Shown here in pieces: positions 1-12,465 of a DNA stretch of 64,000 nucleotides (position 1 is its first letter; the number at the start of each line of letters is the position of its first letter). A program made the position numbers and the translations under genes. The notes below the pieces were generated by a model. The model did not search any database. It had not been told where the DNA came from and saw only the letters and a program-made list of their open reading frames with translations. This stretch comes from Stromatinia cepivora. Taxonomy: Eukaryota; Ascomycota; Leotiomycetes; Helotiales; Sclerotiniaceae. Location: contig RCTD01000009.1 in assembly GCA_014898415.1 (NCBI GenBank), positions 992,001 to 1,056,000 of the forward strand, given 5' to 3'.

Positions 1-524
1 TTTGTAGCTCCCTCACTTATGATTTCCTCATCAGCTTCTTCCTCTTCCTTCACCTCCTCTTTCTTTGCGTCTTCATCCCCATCCACATCTTTCTCCTCTG
101 TCTCTTTTTTCTGCAATCTTTCCAGCCCTTCTAAAGCTTCTGAACTTGCTTTGGCAGCTTCCTTCCAATCCTCCAATTTCAAATGACAAGCCGCCACATT
201 ACTTTTCAATACAGCCCTTTCGTATTCTAGATATTTCGGACATGTTGATAATGCGTTTTCATATATATCGATAGCTTCTTTATAGGATTTGTTAGAAAAT
301 AGAGTATTTGCGGTAGCTTTAAGTGTATTAGATTCAGCTAGGAGAGACTGCATTCATATCATTAGCATTATTAAATAAATAGAATGCAGCTGCGCATCGC
401 GAAAGGGAATGGAGATACGAACAGCTTCTTCCTCGGGAGGAAATCTTAGAATTTCTTCAGCTTCTGATGGATCAGAATCACCATCGCGTGGCTTGCGCTG
501 GAACTTTTCGGTGCGTGTTGACAT
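1..524 (-). CDS. TPR co-chaperone-like protein (TTC1-like), partial
   Basis: The start MSTRTEKFQRKPRDGDSD is at 524 and the gene runs off the window at base 1, so the C-terminus is missing. Exon 1 ends after FPPEEEA. A short intron with branch-like TGCTAATGA and acceptor ATGCAG ends near 351, and exon 2 continues SLLAESNTLKATANTLF. Exon 2 contains a classic TPR pair (EAIDIYENAL, then SNVAACHLKLEDWKEAA), followed by an acidic Lys/Glu linker. Known for the family: TTC1-type TPR proteins are small Hsp70/Hsp90 adaptors. Only the first TPRs are visible, so the exact subfamily is inferred. The only donor that keeps frame is GTTCGT, a non-standard donor; GTATCT five bases downstream would put a stop in exon 2. 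It is divergent from the HAD gene with about 200 bp between starts. Confidence 0.75.
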
Positions 525-725
525 GATGAATGCAAAGTGTCTGTTTGTTTGGTTTGCTGGCATGGGAATCATGTATGAGCGGAATTGATCCCGTATCGGC
601 CGCATTGACCGCATGTATATATTTAATTTACCCCGCCAACATCCCATCCCATCTTTACCCCCACACTTCACTCACCACAGCTCCTGATTTTAATAGCACC
701 AGAGTCGCAACAAAATATCACAATC
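525..725. promoter_or_regulatory. Divergent promoter between TPR and HAD genes
   Basis: About 200 bp separate the two start codons, which point away from each other, so both promoters and 5' leaders must lie here or overlap. No clear TATA box was seen. A short ORF crossing this interval has no family resemblance and is treated as chance. Confidence 0.5.
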
Positions 726-1642
726 ATGGCACCCCGAACAGAGTACGTCTCTACCTCGAAATCCCATTACCACCTTCCCCCGTCTCTGCTCCACCACCCT
801 CTGGCTAACACCATGCCAGTTTCCCCCCAATCCGAGCCTGTCTCTTTGACATGGATGGACTCCTCCTCGATTCCGAAGACAAATACACCATCGTAACCAA
901 CACTCTCCTGAAAAAATACAACAAACCCCCACTTCCCTGGTCAATCAAAGCACAACTACAGGGACGTCCCGCAGCCTCCGCCACCGAAATCTTCTTTAAT
1001 TGGGCCGATCTCCCAATTTCTAGAGAACAATACATTGAAGAACAAGAATCATTAAAGAGAGAATTATTTCAAACTTGTATGCCATTACCTGGCGTAACAA
1101 AATTATTAGAAGATTTGGAGATTGCGAGGACGAAAGCGAAAGAAGGGGAGAAGGAGAGGAGATTACATATTGCTCTGGCGACGAGTAGTCATAAAGAGAT
1201 GTACGATGCAAAAACGATTAATCACGTAGCACTTTTTGAAGTCTTCCCTCCACATCGAAAGGTTCTCGGTGATGATCCGAGAATTGGTCCTGGACGAGGT
1301 AAACCTGCTCCAGATATTTATCTGCTAGCGTTGGATACTATAAACCAGAGTTTGGAAGAAGGAGAGGAGCCTGTGAAGCCAGAGGAATGTCTTGTATTTG
1401 AGGATTCAGTACCAGGTGTGGAAAGTGGAAGGAGAGCGGGAATGAGAGTAGTGTGGTGTCCGCATCCGGAACTGAAAGGGGAGTTTGTAGGGAGGGAAGG
1501 GGAGGTTTTGGCGGGATCGACTGGAGAAGGGGGAAACTTGAAGGAAGATGGTGTTGTGGGGACGGTGGGAGATGGATGGGGCGATTATTTAGAGACTTTG
1601 GAAAATTTCCCGTATGAGAGGTATGGGATTTTGGTAAACTAG
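726..1642 (+). CDS. HAD-superfamily phosphatase (HDHD1/GS1-like)
   Basis: There are two exons, 726-742 and 820-1642, giving 279 residues. The tiny first exon encodes MAPRT; a GTACGT...GCCAG intron joins it to residues carrying HAD motif I, LFDMDGLLLDSED, with nucleophile D16 and acid/base D18. An internal Met at 851 would remove motif I from its context, so the spliced start is preferred. Other motifs are ALATSSHKEMYDAK (motif II Ser/Thr), GRGKPAPDIYL (motif III Lys) and CLVFEDSVPGVESGRRAGM (motif IV acidic pair). These match the beta-phosphoglucomutase-like/HDHD1 group. Known for the family: magnesium-dependent phosphatases of small phosphorylated metabolites, for example pseudouridine 5'-phosphate in HDHD1. 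The substrate here cannot be read from sequence. The protein is probably cytosolic, with no signal peptide. Confidence 0.88.
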
Positions 1643-3262
1643 AAGAGGGGTCTTAATTCTGCATGCACATGGCTCTTGATAGAATATGTAAAGCCGATAG
1701 ATTTTGGATTAAAGAGTAGAAAGTTGAAGATACCGGAACAGTTGGCCATATCATGTTCCATTACAAGATGTTCTATTACGAGAAACTTCCCGTGCAACGA
1801 CGCACCATGAATATAACTTTTGTCAGTATTTGATCCAATTCATCACCAAAACGCAACACCAGAGCAAAAGTATTCAATACCCACTGGGCTCATTGAATAT
1901 TAGCACCATCCCATACCAAAAATATTGGTTAAAATAAACGAGCAGCTTGAGTGAAGTAACATCAGATCTCACAATGAATGAATAAAAGACCATTATCATT
2001 CATTCCCCTCGGTAAAATCGACTTCACTATATCTATACAGCAGTCTGATGACCCGTTAATGAATACATTCAAATCAATCAAATATATGAATATCTCAAAG
2101 TCACTATCATCAATTCACACACAAGTCACCAATTCATTTCTACACATCAAAATTGGTGAGAATACATAGTCTCATTGTAACTTGAAGCCCCTATGGGGTC
2201 GCAGACAAAAGAAAAGAAAGTTAAAACTAAACTATAAGAAAGTCATCCATTGCAAGCAATTGGAACAACGATATCACAAAAGAAAACTATATTACAGAGA
2301 AAATGCATGAATGCAATTCCTCTCAATGAAAAAAAAAAGAACTCTGATAACTAAAAAGAAATGTAAAAAGCCCCGCTGAAGAACCGAAAAGAACGCTTTA
2401 AGGGGTATCTTTTTTCCTAACTCCATCGCTATGTTATTGTGTTCCAGAGAATATCCTAGATAAGACCGCCAACACCATGCAATGTAATGCCCGTGATTGT
2501 AGAACCATGCCAGTACGAGAAAGCAGTGTCGTGAAAATCGTAAATGCTGCGAATGCAAGTTGATGTAAGATGCCCTGAGTATCGTATCCGAAAACTCCGC
2601 TGTATGTGTTTTGCTGATTGTATTTATGCTGCAGTGTATTCTGTTCGCCTGGTATGGAAATATGAAGAAAAGGAAAAGCTTTTTGGAGAGATGTCAAGGA
2701 TTCGATTGACACTAGAGCTCAGTGAGTCTAGTTGTTAAAGGAAGACCATGCGAGACGGTGAAGTAGGTGGCACAATGCGGAAAAAGAAGAACTCTTATGT
2801 GAGAAGTGATACTAGAGCTCACGGGGTCGACTGATCGAAATAGTATTGTGCGGTGCGGAGGTAGAGTGTGGGGGAGATGTATGTATGACGTCCAAATGAG
2901 TCGATACAAAGCTCAGCGAGTCAAGTTATCGCAATAATATCCTGCGAGAAGCAAGAGTAATGTAAAGAGGTGTATGTATGGTGTTGATTTGTATTCACAA
3001 TGACCCGTCAAATATTGTAGTTTTGGCGAATATCGAGTCAAGGTATTATGAAGTCCCGTAAGCCGTAGGATAAAATCGAGGAAGTGCATCGAGAGCAGAG
3101 AACCCATTGAAAGTAGAAGAAAGAAAGCCGTTTGAAACCATTCCTGTCTGTGATAGACCACAAGAAACCAGAGTGCATTTCATAACCTGAAGGCTTGGTA
3201 ATTGAAGAGAAAGCAGAAATCGGTTGAAGACCATTTGATGACTGGAAGTCATACTTGGAACT
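1643..3262. other. Intergenic region between HAD gene and unknown nuclear gene
   Basis: This 1.6-kb interval lies between the 3' ends of two convergent genes. The ORFs are short and without family features. Its right half holds degenerate tandem repeats (listed separately). The rest presumably includes 3' UTRs; nothing else recognisable was seen. Confidence 0.5.
2709..3010. repeat. Degenerate ~100-bp tandem repeat, about three copies
   Basis: Copies start near 2709, 2809 and 2904 with the shared head ATACTAGAGCTCAGTGAGTC (variants ACACTAGAGCTCAGTGAGTC and ATACAAAGCTCAGCGAGTC). Copies 2 and 3 also share a tail with GATGTATGTATG / GGTGTATGTATG at the same offset. A partial fourth echo (TATCGAGTCAAGG) lies near 3022. 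The copies differ at many positions, so the array is old. Its function is unknown. Confidence 0.6.
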
Positions 3263-5543
3263 CTATTGCTGTTTTTGCTGAGTTGAGCACTCATCGGGAT
3301 CCGGATATTGTGGGTCACCATGGCGAGTAGTGAGACCGGTTAGATGTGGATGGTGAGGAACAAGGCCGACGCTGTGACCAACTTGAGTGGTATTATAAGG
3401 GCTGCTTTGAGTAGTATGACTAGCACTATAGCCAGTATTTCGACCTCCGAGGGAGGAAGCATAGGTGTTGTTGCTATGACTAGAGTATGGGAGACCGTCA
3501 CTGAACATAGCGGCAGGTTGGGAATTATAACCATAACTTGTAGAGCCATAACCTGGATGAGCAAAGGTTTGCTGGCCACCAAGACTTCCTTGTTGGAACG
3601 TATCATTCTCGTAGCTCCTACTTGGAGAGATGTAGGAGTGTGGAGAGTTTGTGTAACTTTGGGAAGCATGGCTCTGGCTGTAGGGTTGATACGCTGAACC
3701 AGCTTGACCATATGCACCTTGACCTTGATAATAATTTTGGCGGAGCGGTTGATATGCATTCATTTGTGAAACAGGTTGTCGTGCAGGAACAGAGAAAGTA
3801 GAGTTCTCCGCCAGCATATCGGGGCTTCCATGGGATTTGATGCTCACAGGAGCAGGGTATCCACCATGAAAGCCAAAAGCATTCGCAGTGGCGCCAAGGG
3901 CTTCGCGATCAGATGATGATTTGGGTTGGAACATTTTGTTTTTGTTCTTCATGAGTTTGCCATCGACGAAATCTCCACGCAGAGTAGCAAGTGGCCCCAA
4001 TGACTTGATGACCTGAGAAAAGTGTTCAAACTCGTTGTTGTTTCCATCCTTAAGAGTCCATTCAAGACCAACATATCCAGGATAGTCTTTATGTGTCCAT
4101 GGTGATCCTCCGAATTCGCCATTGTAGGCTCTCGCATAGTATCTGAGATCCTCTAGGCTGTATTTCATGACTTGAGCGTGCTTTGGATTAAGACCAAGAA
4201 GCCTGCAAATAGTCGTCCTATAGATCTCATTGGATTGAGCATCCAACTCAGCCTGGGGCTTGAGAGGAGCCATGTCATTAATGCGACGTTGTCGTGCAAT
4301 GGTTGAGGGTACTTTCGCTCTCTTGCTTTGGGGAGTCTTCTCCATGACAGAGTTGGTTGTATTCGATCGTGTAGGAGTCTTTAAAGTAGCCCGGCGAGTT
4401 CTGAGGTTTGGTTTAATGCTGGATCTGACCGCTGAATCAACGTAATCATCCTCGTCATCATCTTCTTCATCCTCAGGCTCTGATATCTTCTTGCGCTTGG
4501 CTGAGTTTGCAACGACGGATCGAGTAGGTTGGATACGAACGGGAGCGAGAGGTGTGGTTGGACCTGCTTTATTGCTACTGGAGGACTGTCGAGGGCTGAG
4601 GTGGGCATACTTGTCGAAAACCTCTTCATCTTCAGGATGCAAATGTGCAATTGCTTCTGCGGCCTCTTCCTTGCCGAGACCCTTACTCAAGAAACTCCGC
4701 CCAATTTCGTTTTGCTCATCGCGCTGAGCATTGATCTTTTTATTGTTGAGCTTCATCTATAAAGTCGCAAGTTAGAAACAGCCAATTGTAAAAGAACAGG
4801 ATAAGATTACTTACCTTGAGCTCGGCTTGTGGATGACTGACGAACCGGTCGAGGTATGGAGCATCCAACAGCATTTTACATAAGGCTTTGGAGCGCTGCG
4901 GAACGAGTTAGAAATGTTTCCTTTGGTATTGAACGTGTTACGTTACTTACAGCACAGGCGCCAACAATAGCTGTCCATCGTGCACCAAATGTAGAGTGAA
5001 TCAAAGTCCCCTCAAATTTGTGCTCGTGGAATGCTTCTAAGAGTCTCACATCCATTTGGGCATAGCGAGCCCGGTCCTGTAATAGCTACATCAGTATCTA
5101 GATATGGATGAGACCGAGAAAGGTAGTAGGGTTGTACTCACGAAAATCTCCCAGCAGACTTCCTCAATCGCCTCCGGCGGGTAACGGCCCGTTTGGAATT
5201 TCAAGGCAGCCTGGGACAACTTGCCATTTTTTGTAGGCTTATCGATGATCGCATCTTCGCCCTCTGTTTCGATGGAGTTGAATGCGTTATACAAGTCCCC
5301 AATGAACCGCCGCTGGTCCAAGGGGTCGTTGGGAGCGCCGTCATAAATTCCGGCCTCATTGGCATCGGCAACTCTTTCCTCGATCCGATCTTTCTTTGCC
5401 TGTTTGACGGCGTCTAGATCGGGATAAATGGCCTGGTACGGACCATTGGGCACCTCAGGAGGCGCCATACGTGCTTGGCCGCTCTGGCCCTCCTCAAGAT
5501 GCCCGCCGGCACCGTACTCGGGACCATTATCATCTTGGTCCAT
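3263..5543 (-). CDS. Conserved fungal protein of unknown function, nuclear-looking, Q/N/Y-rich tail
   Basis: There are four exons (complement 5142-5543, 4951-5076, 4815-4895, 3263-4756), all phase 0 with GTGAGT or GTAAGT donors, giving 700 residues. I do not recognise the family. Residues 1-240 look globular and conserved (for example RRFIGDLYNAFNSIE, YPPEAIEEVCWEIF, STFGARWTAIVGACA, LLDAPYLDRFVSHPQAELK). Near 285-305 there is a basic run (AKRKK) followed by an acidic run (EDEEDDDEDD), as in nuclear proteins. A second ordered block includes ICRLLGLNPKHAQVMKYSL and EWTLKDGNNNEFEHFSQVI. From about residue 500 the chain is low complexity, rich in Tyr, Gln, Ser, Asn and Gly, like the disordered tails of RNA- or DNA-binding regulators. 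The start at 5543 is the first Met of the frame. The upstream ~5.8 kb is empty of genes, which suggests a heavily regulated gene. The nuclear regulator role is inference. Confidence 0.8.
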
Positions 5544-8500
5544 CTTCTGGAAGTTGAATAATGGTTAGTCAATTTTTTCTCTAAAGGTGAATTATTTGTT
5601 GAAAGGAATCGAAAACAGGAGTAATAAGTGACTCAACATGAAAGAATGTATTGATAATGGAAAGATTGTACTGACTGCACGCTGGTGTCTGAGGTCTTGA
5701 AATTGGTTATTAAGTGTCTGTATATCAAAGATCGCACAAATAAGTTTGGATGTGACAATTTGTATTGGATCTGTAAAAGAAGAGATAAAGTAGTATTGGA
5801 AGTAGACAGGAAAGAGAATGTCAAGTAAGGGAATAATGAACAAGAGAATATCTGATGGAACTTATATTTATTCTCTTGAAGTTGGTATTGATTGTGGCGG
5901 AGTATTGAATTGTACGGGAGATCGAAGGAAAGAGGTTGTAGAAATTAAGAAGGTTGGAGGAGAAAGTAAGGTCGGGCGGGGTACTTGCTATCCTTAAAAA
6001 CAAGGGAAAGGAAGCGGGTCAGTTGAGAAGTGAAATCAAATAAAGTGGGTATCAAGCCAATGTGATCAAGAAGAGATATAAGTGAATCAAGTTTGTGAAT
6101 CGAGGCTGTTTTGAAGAGGGAAATGGATCAAGCGAGGAACCGTATTGGTTGATCGGGAAACTTGGAGGAGCGCAATACAACACCGAGGTAATGAAAAAGA
6201 AGGTGATTCGTACGGGGAATTGTGAAAATTAAGCAATTGTAAAAGACGGTGGCTTGAAAAGGAAATGAGTGGCCTGTTGCCAATGGATACAATGAAGTAC
6301 TGAATTCTCGTCTGAACCCCTTTCCACAATTTCTTTGAATAGAAAAGTGGGCCCACCTGAGTGAACTTCTCAATTCATCGGACGATACAACGAAAATAGA
6401 TTAGCATCGAGTACCATTGAATGTTGTAACAACTACAGCAATGTATGAGCCTTCCAAATTGTAGCTACTACATGAGGATAAGGGTTCAAGGAAACCCGGA
6501 GCTGCATGGTGAATGCATTTTTGTTGGAAAAGGAGGTTATCATTGTACGACAAGCAATAGCTGATCAGACTAATAAGAAGCCTGAGCGATAAAAATTACT
6601 ATACGGCCTTAGAGATAACGAATATTCTCATACACAAGTTTTATTGGAACATATAAACCTTCCACTAGTGTTTGGTAAAAGCCTTGATGTATGAATGTCT
6701 CAAAATGGCTCTCTTTGCTTTTTATACACATCCCATCTATCCTCAGTCATGATTATCATGGACGAGTGTTCTGCTTGCACACACAAGCCGTAACAGATAT
6801 GTTGCTAGATGAAGCAAGGGTAATGATTTGGCATGGTTGTAATATCAATATCTTCAAGTGATGGAAAGCTGTGGGTGGCAAACATCACAATGGTGCTCAT
6901 GCAGCTATGATGAGCAGTACCATTCAGCGCTTGTTGACAACAACTATTCACATCTACGGTAATGTGATTGCATACCAACACTAGTAAGAAGGAACAACAT
7001 AAGTTGGCTGAACTAAGAGTCAAGCTACTAATGGGCAAGAGACTTCAACCTTCAGCGATTGCCGGTATTGATGTCCAACCAACAACATATGTGTAATTCT
7101 TGCATTGATATAAACCGAATAGCATCATCATCACATGTATCAGAAACAATTCTTTGACTACCAAGTGGTTCTGAAATTGAAATAGATATCGAAACTTTCG
7201 ACTGATGACAATCTTCCATGACAGTGACAAAGCAAAGGACAGCAGCGAGAAGGACAGGGGCGCGCAAAAAAGAAAAACGAAACAGGAAAACGAAGCTTGA
7301 CGAATAAAGAGATTCTGCGGTACCTAAGCATACCTTTTAAAGGCCGGAGCCCGTGCCATGCCGAAGGCATGAAGTATCAAAGTAAAACTGTAGCTTTGTG
7401 TTGGCCTTTTTCGATGGTTGAGGGGGAACTTAAATAGATACTAGATGAGGATAGATCCGTTAGCACATCTTCCAGTGTGACTTGAATTCACCAACGATCA
7501 ACAGTAACAGTGGATCAATCGCCTTATTCATTCAAGGCAAAGAACTTGATGGAGGGTGTTCATGCGGACGGGGAAATCTTCAAGGTAACAAGTGGGTTTT
7601 GATTCTCTGGTACCTTGAAGAGGACTCCCAGGTATCATGCTTGACTCCGGCTTGGAGCATGTCCAGACTCCAGCTACACCGCACCTCAACCTGAGGCATC
7701 TTTTATCACATGGAGGGTACAACACTGGTTGACTACAACCTATGAAGCCACCGAGGATATTTGCTGGGACCTTGGGCAGCAATAACGCTCGCAGTAGTTA
7801 CATCCGTGGGCAGCAACAGGAACCTTGAGCGGTGTCATATGTGGGACGAGGGAGAGAGATAACGGAAAGTATTTCATACCCTTTTTGAGAACATATTGGG
7901 TTGCCCCGGTCGGCAGGGCCACTGGGAAGCGTTAGCATGAAGTCATGGTAATGTCATACATGATCAGGCGAAGATTGCAGTGGGGGCTAATCTCACTTTT
8001 TTGTTGTTATTTTGTTGTTTTGAACTTTTTTTTTGGTGTTTTCTGCAGGCATGCTCAGTTATATGTCCATCAAGTTCCAGCTGAGGTTCCCAGAATAGAA
8101 AGGGAAGATCTGCGAGTATATCAAAGTCAGTAATTTGTAATGGAAGCGGAGATATAAACATTGGTAGAAAGCAAGGAGAATCAGGAAGGAAAAGGAGCCT
8201 GAAGAGCACAGCAACGGTAGTTAATCTGTCAGGTAAGAAGGATAGTATGCAAGAGCAGTGCTTGAACGGCGAAAAGGTGGCGATGGTGGTGAGGTTGTAG
8301 ACAAAACCGTGTTATTATGTGAGGAATAGGAGCGTAATGGAAGTAGAGTTAAGAACAGGAATGGAAGCTTACAGATGTGAGGGGAGATCGATGCTAGTAT
8401 GACTGGACTTGACGTTTGAGCAGGGTTAGGAGTAATGGTAGAGGCTCACCTATTGATAAATAGCGTTAGCAATGGACAAGTATTGATGCAACAGTAGAAC

Positions 8501-11363
8501 TATTGCAGCAGATGTAGATTAGAGTGGCACAAGGAATAAAACTTACTGTGTTTTTAAATCTGTTGGCAGCGACAATAGTCTAGTCAGCTTGATTTTTCAC
8601 GAAGGTAGATCGTTCGCAAAGGAGAGGCCGCGTACCTAGAACAATTAGAATTAGTCGATTGCTCTTATAGAAGACTCAATGGCCATCTTGATATCAAGTG
8701 AGGTAAATGGTAATTGTCTTGATGTAGTTGCTGAAATCGAGTCTCGATCTCTGTAGCTCAGCTGGTGCGACAACCATGTTTTTAACACAAAGTTGCAGCT
8801 AGAGCCAACAAACATGACTAGATCGACTCAAATAACTTTGAAGAGGAACATGAGAGAAGGTAAATTGATGGAACTTACTTTTTTGTGGTTTTCTAAGGGT
8901 TATTGCGCCCATTTTCGAATTTTTTTGGTGTTTTGATGTTTTAGTTGTTGGTGTTTTGGGAAAAGCGAAGAGGAAATAACCATTTTGTGCGAGGAAAGCT
9001 GGCAGGAAGCGGCTCAAATCTACAAGAGTAGCCTAGTATTGAAGTCTACAGGGGTCCTCGATCGATCCTAAGCCTCTTTGAGAGGAGGACGGGCTGGAAG
9101 TCAAGCTTCGGGCATACTTTCGGTCCAATTACAAGCCTTCTAGAGCAGGCATATTGAGGTATTTCAATTCTAATGACCCTCATTGAAATATTTGCAACTG
9201 AATTACACTATCTACTAGGTATCCTACTTGATATTCAACTTAATGGGGAGCTGTGATTCCATTCTGAAGCCATATTCTTCCGCGTTTGCTATATCAGGAG
9301 AGCTTTGGAGCAGTAACTGGCTCTTACAAGCTTCTCAGTTTCTTATTGAACCTAGAAACTGAATTGAATCAACTGTAGATGGTAGAGAAAGTGCCCCACG
9401 AGGGGTGAATATGACTCTCAATCAAATCTAGATCAGGTCATTCAGTCCGGGCCTGCAAGGTGACTTTGTGTTTGGGACCACCTGACTACTCACTTGGTGC
9501 TCATAGCTTCTTTAAGCTAATTGATATTTATTCAACAGGATTAGTACTACCCTATTAGCCCTATGAAGGTTCTTTAAACACTTTATTTTGATTCAGAATA
9601 TTTTAGTTTTGCTTTTTTTTGGTGGCCCGGAGACAGTTCTTTTCCTATGCTTATCCGAATTTCATTGAGACTTCACCTAAAAATCAAAGAACTATTCAAA
9701 ATTTACAACTAATTCTACCTGGGGACTTAAAACAAGATTCAAATTTTATTCAACATTCAAGATTATCCACAGGAAAGGCATTGATGTCCACTGTAGTCAC
9801 AGATTGGCAATCGATTGTGTAGACCCTCTAGTTTCAAAATATTATTGCCCATAGTAACTTCAAGACAAGCACCCATAATTACTAGGTAAGTTATGTAACC
9901 TCCGCAACTCTACACTGTCTTTCAGCTACCATTATTAACTACTAGGCATTGTCAATTACAAGCTTTTAGGTTCTTACACATGCTCTGCTGACCTCAAAAT
10001 GATTTCCCATATCTTCTTGGAATGATGAAAGCTAGATGACAAAGTATTTTGGCGACAAGAACATGCACACAAAGCCTGTGATGACAACAATCATATTCAC
10101 AATTTCGAATTTGACATTAGCTATTCCCTCTTGAACAAATAAAAAACTTTGGTAGATATCATCCTGAGCTGGACTAGAAGGGCACTACCTTGTACTCAAC
10201 AAAGTTTGCTAATTTGTACTTTCTTTCAGACAGCTACCTCCTCCAACGGTTACAAGAATCTCCTTACAGGATTCATAATATTTGCTACTTGCTGGATTCA
10301 ATAAATTACACAAAGATAGCAGAAGACGGCAGATACAACACAAGAAGAAAGAACACCGTGAAAGAATATGCTCGCGGTGGAGAATCGGAGCTCAAGATGT
10401 CTGGGTACCTTTCCTCCTTGACAATAATTCATGTAACTTTAGGAGAGAAAGTCGGAACAACATGCAGGAGATTTACCAAGGACACTCCGACATACAGACT
10501 CAAAGCAACCTCACCTCCTTTCCACGATAACAACGACCAAACTCAAATACGAGACTCCGCAGCCCGGCCCTGAGATCTAGATCAAGAAACGCCGACCTAG
10601 GTGCCCTCAGCAACCCTGAATTCGAAAATGACATCTAATGTAGAGCTCGCATCGAAAGATTACAATTCTCACCAGCTTCTTATGCCGGATATGTGTGGCC
10701 TTGTCATGCAACTACTAGATGTATATGAAGTGGGCACAGCCATGGCTGTAGAGAGCATTTACAATATGGGCAACCGCAATAGCAAATCCAAATCCAAATT
10801 CAAATTACAAATTACAAACATAGAAATCATCACCGCAGCGTTCCTTTACTATAAAATATGAACAAAGACATAAAAGCAAGAGCTAAGCATAAAGGGTGAC
10901 AACTTCTTCGCACTGCAGTTTAAATATCAATACCCATTACCTAAAGCCCAATACCCAAAAGCAAAGCATAACTCTAGAACTCCAATAAAGCAGATTATCA
11001 AAGAGAGACATAATATCATGTACATTGCAATTACATCAACACAAAGGGAATTTCCATTCATTACTTGATGCCATCCATGATAGATTTGTACATGTGAAAT
11101 GTTACAGCTCTGCCTATCAATAAGATCTCATAATACATAAAACATCATCCTAAAACATCATAACAAATACCCATAGAAGATCTAAGAAGACTAACCTGTG
11201 CAAACCTAAACATAACTTTTATCACGTGGTCGCTTCGAGACAACTAGATGTCTGAACCCCTTTTTCAAAGTGAAGTCTGTTGTACAATTTCTGGGTATAC
11301 TTCGGCTCTACTCGGGATGCCTCGCCAAATTTGAACAGACATGACCTATGAAGCATATCATAT
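5544..11363. other. 5.8-kb gene-free interval
   Basis: Only short, overlapping ORFs occur here (largest about 127 codons at 10190-10573); none has a domain, plausible splice partners or consistent codon use. Base composition is AT-rich, with homopolymer T runs near 8010-8040 and 8880-8930. The left part probably holds the promoter and leader of the gene starting at 5543; the right few hundred bases hold the 3' UTR of FIP1. No rRNA, convincing tRNA or transposase was seen. Confidence 0.55.
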
Positions 11364-12465
11364 CTACCAATTTCCTCTTCCTCTTCTGCCTCTGCCTCTT
11401 CCAAAGCCTCCTCCACGATTACTACTTTCACCACCAGACCCCATCATATTCTGATCAAAGCCTCCACCACCAAATTGACCTCCTCCAAATCCACCCGCGC
11501 CACCCGCCGAATTCGAGCCTCCAAACATTGAGGGGTCCATTTGGCTAGGATCCATGCCGCTCGCTGCCATCATTTGTTGCATTTGTTGCATCATTTCTGG
11601 TGTCATTCCCTCCATCCCAGGCATTCCGCCTCCAGCTGGCATACCCGGCATTCCACCCATTGCCATCATCATATTCATATCCTCGAACATTTTCTTATTA
11701 TTCTGTGCTATTTTATTGGGGTCGAATTCTGAGCGCAACGATTCTTGTTTGTTGGCGTAAAGAGCCCAGGTAAATTCGTCGAAACCGTAGTTGAAATAGT
11801 CGGAGATGTCAGTGCCGGGCCTTCTCCAAGGTTTGTCGTTTTCGTTGAGATCTGGAGAAAAAGAGGTTAATTAGATGTATGATGAGTGGGATTGAAGAGA
11901 GGATAAATACCTTCATCAATATTGATTTGCGTAATTGGTTTTCCGGCTGGCTCATACATAGGCTTCGCATTTACATCGATTTTCGATATTGCCAAACCAG
12001 GTAATTCTGCACCAGATATTGCTTGAGTCTCGGAGCCCTTCTTTAGTTTCTCGATTTTCGCGGCGGGAGCTTTCGCATCTGCTTCAGTCGTGGATTTCGT
12101 ATGGCTTGGAAGATCATTTGGAAGGTTGTCATAGTTTGCGCCTCTATTTTCACATTAATTCTGAGCTCTGGGAGCTGGGCGCGAAACGTACTTAGGTTTT
12201 GTGGGTGGTGGAGCACCATCTTTCTTTTCTGTTATAATATCTATGTCCTATATTTATATCAATGACAGCTTTACAAAGCTTCAATGTAGCTATATCGTAC
12301 CGAATCACTATCTTCTCCCTCATCTTCCTCGCCTTCCTCTAGATCTTCATCCTGCTGTTCGGATTTGACTTCATGCTGCGCAGTTTCTGCTGGAGCGGCT
12401 TGATTTATTGAAATTGGCGCACTCTCCTCTGGCGCATAAAAATCATCATCTTCATCGATATCCAT
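11364..12465 (-). CDS. FIP1: Pre-mRNA polyadenylation factor Fip1
   Basis: There are four exons (complement 12301-12465, 12192-12247, 11911-12143, 11364-11851), giving 313 residues. The start MDIDEDDDFYAPEE is chosen over an in-frame Met 21 codons upstream because Fip1 proteins usually begin this way. The N-terminus is acidic (EEGEEDEGEDSDS). The diagnostic Fip1 motif spans the exon 3/4 join: DLNENDKPWRRPGTDISDYF, then NYGFDEFTWALYANKQ. The C-terminus is rich in Met, Gly and Pro (MGGMPGMPAGGGMPG) and ends in RGRGRRGRGNW, an RGG-like tail. Known for the family: Fip1 is the flexible linker of the cleavage and polyadenylation factor that tethers poly(A) polymerase to the complex in the nucleus. 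It shares a 229-bp divergent promoter with NUP49. Confidence 0.93.

Noticed and set aside
8740..8800. tRNA-like string (TGTAGCTCAGCTGGTGCGAC)
   Set aside because: Resembles a D-arm, but no acceptor stem, anticodon arm or TTC loop could be folded around it.
10190..10573. 127-codon ORF in the large gene-free interval
   Set aside because: Overlaps an equally long ORF in another frame, with no motifs and no splice signals fitting a larger gene.
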